A stretch of 64,000 nt of DNA from Diacronema lutheri (lineage: Eukaryota; Haptophyta; Pavlovophyceae; Pavlovales; Pavlovaceae): the NCBI GenBank assembly GCA_019448385.1, contig JAGTXO010000041.1:62001-126000 (forward strand), in the 5' to 3' direction. How positions within the stretch are numbered: position 1 is the stretch's first letter; the number at the start of each line of letters is the position of its first letter. Both the position numbers and the translations under genes were made by a program. The notes beneath the pieces are model-generated. The model saw nothing but the letters and a program-made list of their open reading frames with translations, was not told the DNA's origin and ran no database searches. Positions 10,501 through 17,623 of this stretch are shown in pieces.

Positions 10501-11829
10501 CCGTCGCCACGCGTCCGCTGGGCAACGATGGCGTCGACGCGGCGAGCTCGGACGGCCCGCAGGTGGCGCAGCAGAGGGCGCGGATTGAGCGGTTGCGCGC
10601 TGAGCTCGAGCGCAGCCCAATGCACGCCTCGCCCGACGCGGCCGAGATCGCGCGGCTCGGCGCGCAGCTCGCGCCGCTCGACAAGGCGGAGGCGAAGCAG
10701 CGGCGGCGCGCGGCGCGCCAGGCCGAGCGGCGCGGCGCCGCCGCGTCCGCGCGCGCGGGCGGCGGCGCCTCCGCCGACGCATCGGACTTGCCGTACGGCG
10801 ACGACTCGACGTGGGAGAGCCTCTGCGGTGCGTATGACGTGCTCGTGCAGTACGGCGCGTTCGCGCCCGCTGCGCCTGCGCCCGCGCCCGCGGCGGCTGC
10901 GGCCGTGGCCGCCGCCGCCTTCTTTGCCGCCGACCCGCCAACCGATGGCGCGACGGGCGCGCAGACGCGCGTGGTTGGCGCGGTGGCGGAGGCGCGCATG
11001 AGCGCGCTCGAGCTGAGCGGATTTGGCCGCCTCGTCGCTTCGCTCGGTGCGCGCCCGCGCGCGCCGCGCGCTGCCCACCGCCGCCCCTACCCTGAGGTGC
11101 GCGCACGTTCGCTGGGCGCGCGCGCTCAGCGCGCCGCGCGCCGCGCGCCGCGCCGCGCGGTGCGCAGGCGGCGACAACGAGGTGTTCCTCGCCGCTGTGC
11201 TCATGTCGTCCAACATCTTTGACGGCTGCGCGCCGCACGAAGTCGCGGCCGCGCTCTCGTGCCTTGCCGCTGGCGAGCTGCGTCAGGAGCAGCTCTGTCT
11301 CCTCCGCCCATCCGAGCGCGTACTGCACGCGGCTGAGCAGCTCGAGCCGATCGCGCTCGCGCTCCTCGACGCGCAGGCGAGCGCCGGCGTCGAGTACCCG
11401 GTCAATTGGTCCGTGCAGTACGCGGGGCTCGTGCAGGCGTGGGCTGCGGGGCTGAGCTGGGACGAGGTCATGCGCGCAACCTCGCTCGACGCGGGCGACG
11501 TGCTCCGGCTGCTCTCCCGGACTCTCGAGCTGCTGCGCCAGACGCTCAACGCGCCCTTTGTCGAGCCGCACGTGCGCGAGAGCGTGCGCGAGGCGATGCA
11601 CAACTTTGACCGAGCGCCCATCGCGAACGATTTCCTCGCGCAGGCGCGGGTCGCGGACGCGGCGCTGGGCGGTGGTGGGGACGGTGCGGACGGCGCAGAC
11701 GCGCCGGGTGCCGAGGAGGACGAGGACGAGGACGAGGGGCGGGACGACGAGGGCGAAGGCAGGGTTGGGTGGCTAGGCGGCGACGACGTCGACGACGACG
11801 ACGAGGTCAAAGCAGTGCTGACCTCCTAG
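7587..11829 (+). CDS. Ski2-type DExH RNA helicase, probably plastid (ISE2-like)
   Basis: Exons 7587-11046 and 11168-11829 (intron 121 bp, GTGCGC...CAG, phase 1, rejoining SLG with GDNEVF) encode about 1,370 residues. Motifs in order: I SAPTGSGKT, Ia TTPLKALSNQK, II VLDEFHYMGD, III LSATVPN, IV-like PAIVFIFSR, V ATETLAAGVNMP and VI QMAGRAGRRGKD. This is the Ski2/Mtr4 pattern. The variant DEFHYM and the C-terminal DSHCT-like domain ending near 11640 match chloroplast ISE2. The N-terminus begins with a signal-peptide-like segment and an Arg/Ala-rich transit stretch. A low-complexity basic insertion (about 8490-8880) splits the two RecA domains, and the tail is very acidic. A start at 7515 is open but gives a poorer leader. 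In plants ISE2 acts in plastid RNA processing and affects plasmodesmata; here plastid RNA metabolism is the inference. Confidence 0.85.
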
Positions 11830-11872
11830 TCACCTAGCATGTGCCTGTCAGATCGACTGTCCTTGCGACGAG

Positions 11873-13297
11873 CTACACAGCTCTTCGCCCGTCATGGTCA
11901 GGCGTTGCGCGCAGCCTCCTCGGGCTGCGCGCCCACGCCGTGCGCCACGCGCTGCGAGCCAAGCGCTGCGTGCGCGCGCGCGCACTGGCAGCGTGTGCCA
12001 ACTCGCTCCGCGCGCGGCGGGCCCACGCCGACGCCCCGTCATCGCCGAGCCGGCGGGCCGAGCTGAGCGGTGGCTCGCGCGCAGGCGCGCCGGCATCCCG
12101 CGCGCCATGGATGCGTGCCGCAGGCGCGACGCGGTCCCCGCGCGCCGCCGCCGCGGCCGACGGTGGCTCTGCGCGTGGAATCGTGCTGGTCGCCGTGCTG
12201 TTCGGTGCCGAGCACCAGTGCGGTCCGTCGCCATCGTTGGGCGGCGACCAGCGCACCATGCCCGCGCAGCGCATGGCGTGCAACCAGAGCGTCACCTTGA
12301 CCGTGTTCACCTGCACGCGCTCCTGGTACTTTGCCCTGCCGCCCGCACCCTGGTAGTAATGTTGATACTTTGTGCCCAGGTCGCACGGGCTCGAGAAACC
12401 GTACAGCGACACGCGCTTGCACGCGGCGAGCGCGAACCACACGCCGATGTTGCCCGTAAGCCCGCCCGTCCCAAAGTTCTCGTACAGCGTGCGGTACACC
12501 TCCGGCTCGATCAGGTAGCGGCGCGGTGTCGCGCGCAGCGCGCGCTCAAAGACGACGCCGTTCTTGGCAATCTGTAGGAGCCGCCGCTCGGGCTGTGCGC
12601 GCAGGCGTGTTCCGGCATGCAGCGCGTTGAGGAGGAGGTATGTGGTGCGGTTGCCCACGAAGCGCGTGTACTTTGGCCCGCCCGTCGGGTGGTCGTTGAA
12701 GCGGATGACCGCCTCGTGCGCGTCGATCTCAGCGCCGAGCTCAGCAGCCATCAGCGATGGCGCGCCGCCCACGACTGCGCACGACTTGTGCGGGCGCCAT
12801 TCGCGCTGCACCGCAACGGTGGCAACGCCAACCTGCTGCGCGCGCGCAGCGTACGCGACGTACGCCTTCACCATCGTGTCGACGAAGCGGCGAGCGTTGT
12901 CGTGGCTCGCGATCGCGGCCTTCCACCGGCTGAGCACCGGCGCCGTGCCGTTCCAAAAGAGGCTCGGCAGCTGGCGGAGATGGCGAATCTGCTTGCGCAT
13001 GAAGCAGAGGTCAAACTGCACGTCTGGGCGGGCGGCGCCTTGCATCCCAACCTTGATCGCGTAGCGCGTGTTGACTGCGGCGTGCACCGAGCATGCGGTC
13101 GGCTGGTCGTCGAGCACGTCAAACGCGTACACCTGCTTTCCGCCGCCGCGTTCGGGCTTCGAGTGTAGGCGCAGCTGCGCCGTGTCGAGGAATAGGCGGC
13201 GTGACGCATTCAAACATGTCGCGAGCGGCGACGTAGCGCCCGCGCACCGCCCACACAGCATCGCAAGCGCGAACGTCGTCCTCAATTTTCGCCCCAT
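11873..13297 (-). CDS. GT29-family sialyltransferase-like protein
   Basis: The frame from ATG 13297 encodes up to 474 residues. A short basic head and hydrophobic stretch (about residues 8-20) fit a Golgi signal anchor. Sialylmotif L is visible as CAVVGGAPSLM followed by HEAVIRFNDHPTGG and FVGNRTTYLLLN. Motif S appears as GLTGNIGVWFALAACKRVSLYGF, and the HYY element follows. The arrangement is that of GT29, which transfers sialic acid or related sugars from CMP donors to glycan termini in the Golgi. The last 100 or so residues are Ala/Arg-rich and lack family character, so the true end may be earlier or after an unseen intron. Haptophytes are known to make sialylated glycosphingolipids, which makes the assignment plausible; donor and acceptor are unknown. 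It is convergent with the helicase gene. Confidence 0.82.
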   Translation of the reverse strand: MGRKLRTTFALAMLCGRCAGATSPLATCLNASRRLFLDTAQLRLHSKPERGGGKQVYAFDVLDDQPTACSVHAAVNTRYAIKVGMQGAARPDVQFDLCFMRKQIRHLRQLPSLFWNGTAPVLSRWKAAIASHDNARRFVDTMVKAYVAYAARAQQVGVATVAVQREWRPHKSCAVVGGAPSLMAAELGAEIDAHEAVIRFNDHPTGGPKYTRFVGNRTTYLLLNALHAGTRLRAQPERRLLQIAKNGVVFERALRATPRRYLIEPEVYRTLYENFGTGGLTGNIGVWFALAACKRVSLYGFSSPCDLGTKYQHYYQGAGGRAKYQERVQVNTVKVTLWLHAMRCAGMVRWSPPNDGDGPHWCSAPNSTATSTIPRAEPPSAAAAARGDRVAPAARIHGARDAGAPAREPPLSSARRLGDDGASAWARRARSELAHAASARARTQRLARSAWRTAWARSPRRLRATPDHDGRRAV

Positions 13298-13608
13298 GGC
13301 AAAGGTCAGTTTCTAGTATCCATATCCCAATATGGCTCTCCCATCAAGGGAGAATCGTACAGTTGTCTCCTCCATGCGCTCGCTTGAGGTGGCGCTCATG
13401 GCGCAGAGGGCCGGCGGGCGCTGTTTTGGTGGTGCGGTGGCGGCGTAGGGGGGTTTCGGCTCTCGTGCGGCTTTCAGGCGGTGGCGCCGCGACACGTGAT
13501 ACCATTCAGGTGGGGTGGGGTCTCAGACTGCACGTTCCAAATGTACAGGACACATACCTTTCGGCGCCAAAAACGTGGCGCGCGGCGCACGTATTCCCAT
13601 ATGACTGT

Positions 13609-13670
13609 GTACTTTTCGGCGCACGATGGCGTCTGCGCCGAAAAGTACGCCATCGCGCGCCGAAAAGTAC
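13609..13670. repeat. Near-perfect 26-bp inverted repeat with 10-nt spacer
   Basis: The left arm 13609-13634 and right arm 13645-13670 pair as inverted repeats with three mismatches: one internal and two next to the spacer. Each arm has GTACTTTTCGGCGC at its outer end. A third copy of the 14-mer (13635-13648) begins in the spacer, and a partial copy lies near 13558. The unit could form a cruciform or RNA hairpin. It has no matching copy that I found at the other side of the nuclease gene. Confidence 0.8.
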
Positions 13671-13827
13671 GCACCCATGGCACGCTGCATCATGCCGCCG
13701 CTTGCTTACGAGCGCCCCTGACATGATCCTTGAATGCCCCGGCGCTTGAGCCTGGAGTGGGCAAGTACACCTGTTGTGGCCCTGCTGCTTGCAGGCTTTG
13801 CACGCCTGAAGCTGTCGGCTCGATGCA

Positions 13828-13852
13828 GGGGGGGGGGGGGGGGGGGGGGGGG
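13828..13852. repeat. Homopolymer G tract, 25 bases
   Basis: An uninterrupted G run in noncoding DNA directly before the tandem duplication at 13863. Confidence 0.95.
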
Positions 13853-13862
13853 AATCAGGGAA

Positions 13863-13908
13863 GCAATGCCCACAGAAGAGCTCTGGCAATGCCCACAGAA
13901 GAGCTCTG
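13863..13908. repeat. Perfect tandem duplication of a 23-bp unit
   Basis: The unit beginning GCAATGCCCACAGAAGAG occurs twice without gap or mismatch. It could be a replication-slippage product or a footprint-like duplication next to a mobile element. Confidence 0.9.
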
Positions 13909-14014
13909 CCTCCTCGTCGCCCTGCCGCACGTCAGGAAACCTGACCGCTGTGTGAATGTGGCACGTGCGCACGGCGCACCTGTGGAAAGAAAGCCACCGT
14001 GTTTCGGAACGTGT

Positions 14015-16273
14015 TTAGCGTCGATACGGGTTGTGCCGACTGTCGGCGCAGGCGACGCGGCCCGCGGTCGCATCGAGCAACGCGTCGCTCAGCGCGCCTC
14101 GCGCCGCGGGCCAGCTGGCCGTCGGCGGCGTCGCGCTGGGCCTTGGCGGCTGCACGTGGGTGGCTGTGGACGCCTCGTCGGGCCAGCCTGGCCGGCAAGC
14201 CGCGCCGTCGCACGTCGGCGAGAGCGCGTCGTCCGTTGCACCTCCGCCGCTCCGACCCCGACCGCGACCGCGCCCGCCACTCGCGGCGCCGCGCGCGGCG
14301 GGCGCACCGCCCCCACCGCGCGCGCCGCCTCCACTGCGCGCGCCGCGCGCAGCGGCGCTGCCGCCGCTGCCGCCCTGGCTGCCGCCCTGGCTGCCGCGGC
14401 CGCCGCGGCCGCCGACGCCGCCGGCGTCGCCGCCTTCGTCGTCGCCGTCGTCGTCTTCGTCACCGTCGTCGCCGCCGCCGGCATCGCCGCCGCCGGCGTC
14501 CGCCGCTCCGTGGCGCACGTCGTGCGCGCGCTCCTGCTCGTAGGCCACGCCCCACAGCCGCGCGACCTTGACGAAGCGCGTGCGCTCGGACGTGATCTCG
14601 TCGCACCACTGCTCGCCGGCGGCATGGTGCGCGACCATGTCCAGGACGTCGTAGTAGCTGTTGCGCGCCGCCGTGAAGTCGCGCTGCAAGAAGGCGTTGC
14701 ACCCGGAGCAGAAGGCGATGCGGCGGACGCCGCGCTGCCCGCCGGTTGGACGTGCCACGCGCACCTTTGCGTGGTCGAGCTGGGCGCAGCAGCGCTCGCG
14801 CCGGCGCCCGCCGGCGGCGCCGGCATCGGCGCCAGCGGCGGGCGCCGCGGCGGCCGGCGGTCCGGCCGCAGCGGCGCCCCCCTCGCCGCTCGCAGCGCAG
14901 CCACCGCACGTCGCGTCGCGCGTCGCGGCGGGGCCGGCGGCGCGCGCCTTGGCGCGGAAGACCGAGCAGCACTTGCTCGACAGCGGCTCGGGCACAAACG
15001 TCGTCGCGACGCCGAGCTTGCGCAGCGCGCGCAGCAGCCCGACGCCGAGCGCAGGCGCGGCGCCGCGCGCAAAGCCGCCGCCGCGTGAGCGGTGGAGGAA
15101 GTCGCCGCAGGCGACGAGCAGCTGGTCCGGACGCAGCCCGACGTCCGTCGCGTGCGCCTTGACAATCCGCGCCGCCGCCGCCGCCGCCGCCGCGCGCCCG
15201 CACATGGCCGAGCGCGCGTTCGAGCGCAGCTGCGCCGGCGTCGCGTACACGGGCGCGGTCTCGGCGCGCACGCGCGCGCGCGCAGTGTTTAGGCCGAGCA
15301 GCTGATTCGCCTCGGTCGCCGTGTGTCCGACGTGCGCCGCGCGCAGCGCTGCCTCGAGCGACGCCGCCGTCGGGCCCGCGCTGGCGCCGCCGGCCGGTGG
15401 CACGCCGAGCGGCGCGTGGCGCCTGCGCTCAAGCGCCGCGCGCGCGCGCGCGTGGCCGGCGCGGTGCGCGCGCGCCGCCTGCGAGATGGTCACCGAGATG
15501 GGTGCGAGGCCTTGCCCGCCCGGCTCGTACGTCACCTGCGCGCGCGCGCCCGGGTCGATGACGACGAGCTTGAGCTTGTGCTCCTTGAGCGCCTCGCTCA
15601 GCTCGGCGGGCGTCGCGAGGTCAAGCGGCCCTTTCGGGTCGCGCCACCGGTCGAGGCAGGTGCGATCGCGCAGCGGTGCGGGCTCGAACACCCGAGCGAC
15701 GAGGTTCACCTTCTGCCCGTCACACAGCGCGTACAGCACGGGCTGCCGGCCGGCCGCCGCCTGCGCGGGCAGGGGCTCCGAAGCGACGTACGTCTCGCGC
15801 TCCGCCGCGGTGAGCGTGTTTGGCGGCAGCTCCTCGAGGGCGTAGCGGAAGGCGCGGATGGACACCTTGAAGAAGCGCGCAAAGGCGCGCATGCTCACGC
15901 GCGGGTCGCTCCACGGCCATTCTCTCGAGTCTTTCGGCCGCAAGCGCTCGCCCTCGGCGGTCACCAACGCGGCGAGCTCGGCGTCCAGCGCGTGCCGCTC
16001 GTCGGTGGTGAGGAGACGGTAGAGATCGCGCGCGTGGAACGCGACGCAGCGCGGCACCTGGTCGCTTCGCCTTGGGCAGATGGCGTGCGGCGGCGGCCTG
16101 CCACGGATGCGCGTGTAGAAGAGCGCGAGGCGCGCGACAAGAGCGACGCTCTCCGCTGCGGTGGCGGGCATCTTCACGCCCGCTTGGTCGGCCAGCAGCT
16201 GCACACAGGGCGCGCACGCAGCAGGCAAAACGGCAGGGTTTGTGGCGGCGCAAAGACGTGTCAAACATCGCAT
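14015..16273 (-). CDS. Fanzor/TnpB-like RuvC nuclease (putative eukaryotic RNA-guided endonuclease)
   Basis: One open frame of 752 residues reads from ATG 16273; M35 (16171) is an alternative start, better because a coding-like + segment overlaps the first 34 codons. RuvC-I is KLVVIDPGARAQVTYE with Asp240. At the usual RuvC-II glutamate position the sequence reads LLVACGDF, so Cys389 stands where Glu is expected. About 40 residues later FVPEPLSSKCC supplies Glu429 next to the TSK-like motif. RuvC-III is FLQRDFTAARN with Asp532, preceded by the zinc ribbon pair FCSGC (522, 525). The first zinc pair is imperfect (KCCSVF), and a low-complexity insert sits between the two halves. The N-terminal 230 residues are helical and unassigned. 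The C-terminal 160 residues are an acidic patch and then Gly/Arg-rich. Identification rests on motif order; an inactive copy is possible. Confidence 0.72.
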   Translation of the reverse strand: MRCLTRLCAATNPAVLPAACAPCVQLLADQAGVKMPATAAESVALVARLALFYTRIRGRPPPHAICPRRSDQVPRCVAFHARDLYRLLTTDERHALDAELAALVTAEGERLRPKDSREWPWSDPRVSMRAFARFFKVSIRAFRYALEELPPNTLTAAERETYVASEPLPAQAAAGRQPVLYALCDGQKVNLVARVFEPAPLRDRTCLDRWRDPKGPLDLATPAELSEALKEHKLKLVVIDPGARAQVTYEPGGQGLAPISVTISQAARAHRAGHARARAALERRRHAPLGVPPAGGASAGPTAASLEAALRAAHVGHTATEANQLLGLNTARARVRAETAPVYATPAQLRSNARSAMCGRAAAAAAAARIVKAHATDVGLRPDQLLVACGDFLHRSRGGGFARGAAPALGVGLLRALRKLGVATTFVPEPLSSKCCSVFRAKARAAGPAATRDATCGGCAASGEGGAAAAGPPAAAAPAAGADAGAAGGRRRERCCAQLDHAKVRVARPTGGQRGVRRIAFCSGCNAFLQRDFTAARNSYYDVLDMVAHHAAGEQWCDEITSERTRFVKVARLWGVAYEQERAHDVRHGAADAGGGDAGGGDDGDEDDDGDDEGGDAGGVGGRGGRGSQGGSQGGSGGSAAARGARSGGGARGGGGAPAARGAASGGRGRGRGRSGGGATDDALSPTCDGAACRPGWPDEASTATHVQPPRPSATPPTASWPAARGALSDALLDATAGRVACADSRHNPYRR

Positions 16274-16287
16274 CGCTGCCTCGCGTG

Positions 16288-16635
16288 ATGGTCGACGACG
16301 CCGACGAGGCCTACGCCATCATGGGCGACGACATGGTAATAAAGCGCGACGTGGCGGCGGGCAGCGCGTCGCCGCGGCGTTTCGCGCTGCTGATCGCGCT
16401 CGAGTGCGTGGACTTCGGCCAGCTCGTCGGCTCTCTCGTGCTCGACATTTGCCAGCCGCCCGGATACCCGCGCACTCTGGTGCGATCAGCAGCTGTGGAC
16501 CCTGTGCTGGCTCGGCCAGGGGCGCGTCCATGTTGGAATAAAAGTTCACCTCGAGCAAGCTGTCTTGGTCTGTCAAATCTGGAATCAGCCCGAGCTGTGC
16601 TCGCCATCCACGCACGATGTGACAAACGGGCATGA
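16288..16635 (+). CDS. Unassigned coding-like segment divergent from the nuclease gene
   Basis: The frame starting MVDDADEAYAIMGDDM has strong G/C third positions to about 16473 (...PPGYPRTL), after which GTGCGA could be a splice donor; the frame itself runs to 16635. The frame is also open and coding-like upstream (KDVSNIASLPRV), overlapping the antisense start of the nuclease gene. No family is recognised. It may be one exon of a host gene interrupted by the element, or part of the element. Confidence 0.3.
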   Translation: MVDDADEAYAIMGDDMVIKRDVAAGSASPRRFALLIALECVDFGQLVGSLVLDICQPPGYPRTLVRSAAVDPVLARPGARPCWNKSSPRASCLGLSNLESARAVLAIHARCDKRA

Positions 16636-16947
16636 ACCCGCTCACATTGCGCTTCGCGTAGGTGCACACGTGACAAACGTGGATGCACGGATACGTACCG
16701 CCAGAGCTTGAGGGCGGGATACCGTCAGACGTGCAAGGCTCACCTTCCACGTGTGACGCGAGCTGCTCAGCCTGCCCACCTGGTACAATTGTTCCGCGCT
16801 GTCGAGGAGGACCGTGCAGTGCTTGGCCATCCTTCCCGCGAGCTCCCGCGTGCCCTGCAGCCTCTTGACCAGATCGAACGGCACGCCTGGCATGAGCTGG
16901 TCTCGCTCCTGCGCGTAGCTCAGAGCGCTTAGCTGCTGCTTATTCAT
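16455..16947 (-). CDS. Unassigned two-exon coding-like segment
   Basis: From ATG 16947 the frame reads MNKQQLSALSYAQERDQLMP and continues with clear coding codon use to ...SSSRHTWK. A GTGAGC donor follows, and after about 150 bp a CAG acceptor restores frame in phase 0 at LGLIPDLTDQDSLLEVNFYS. The end is not resolved. The first exon is helical and charged. No family is recognised; it may be a host gene fragment next to the nuclease element. Confidence 0.35.
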
Positions 16948-17442
16948 CCACGTGCATGTGCACGCAGCGGAGCGCGGCGAGCGCACGCGCGTTGTGCATG
17001 AATATGCACAGGCGCGCACACCAAAACTCGTGTCGCACGCGCGCGACTCGCACACGCACACCACGCGCGCGCGTGACCTCGTTTACGGCGCGTGCAAACA
17101 CTCGAGCGACCACGCGCGCACGCGTAGTGCGCGTGCGCGCGCATGTGAGGTAGCAGCCGCGTGCGCTGGTGCATGTGGCCCACGCGCACTGCATCGCCCC
17201 TGCATCGCCCGCGCGTGCTCACCCGGCGCGCGCTCGCGCACTACCCTTGCGCGCCGCGCCGCGCGAGCCGATACGGCTCGCGGAATGCCGCCGCCGCCGC
17301 CGCCGCGCAACCGCAGCAGCCGCTGCGGCCTTCGGGCGGCCGCACGCCGGGCGCGCCGAGCGCCGCCGCCGCCGCCGCCGCCGCCGCCGGACCGCCGTCG
17401 CCGGCCGGCGGCGGCGGCACTGGCGGACGCCCGGCGCTGCTG

Positions 17443-17623
17443 GGCGGTGGAGCTGCGCGCGCGCGAGGTGCCGAGGGAGCGGCTGCGCGAATGCGTCGCG
17501 CTCGACCGGGAGATCTTCGCGGCGCCGGAGGGCCACGTGGGCCCGATGCAGCGGCGCCTCAACGAGTTCCCGCCGCTCGAGTTCCCGCCGCTACGAGCTG
17601 ATGCACGCGCCGATCGTGCTTGA
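17443..17623 (+). CDS. Possible terminal exon of an unknown gene
   Basis: The frame reading VELRAREVPRERLRECVALD, then DREIFAAPEGHVGPMQRRLN, has the strong G/C third-position bias of neighbouring genes and stops at 17623. It overlaps the last codons of the giant minus-strand gene tail to tail. The upstream part of the frame is low complexity. No start or family can be assigned. Confidence 0.25.

Larger units (their letters stand above)
13298..14014. other. Intergenic accessory segment 3' of the Fanzor-like gene
   Basis: These 717 bp are less GC-rich than the surroundings and hold no convincing coding frame. They contain an inverted repeat, a 25-base G run and a 23-bp tandem duplication (listed separately). 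The segment lies immediately downstream of the nuclease gene, where the guide (omega) RNA and right element end sit in known Fanzor/TnpB loci. Confidence 0.5.

Noticed and set aside
14015-16273. Ordinary IS605-family bacterial insertion
   Set aside because: No TnpA, host codon use matches neighbours, and the active-site layout is Fanzor-like; bacterial contamination is unlikely given spliced neighbours.
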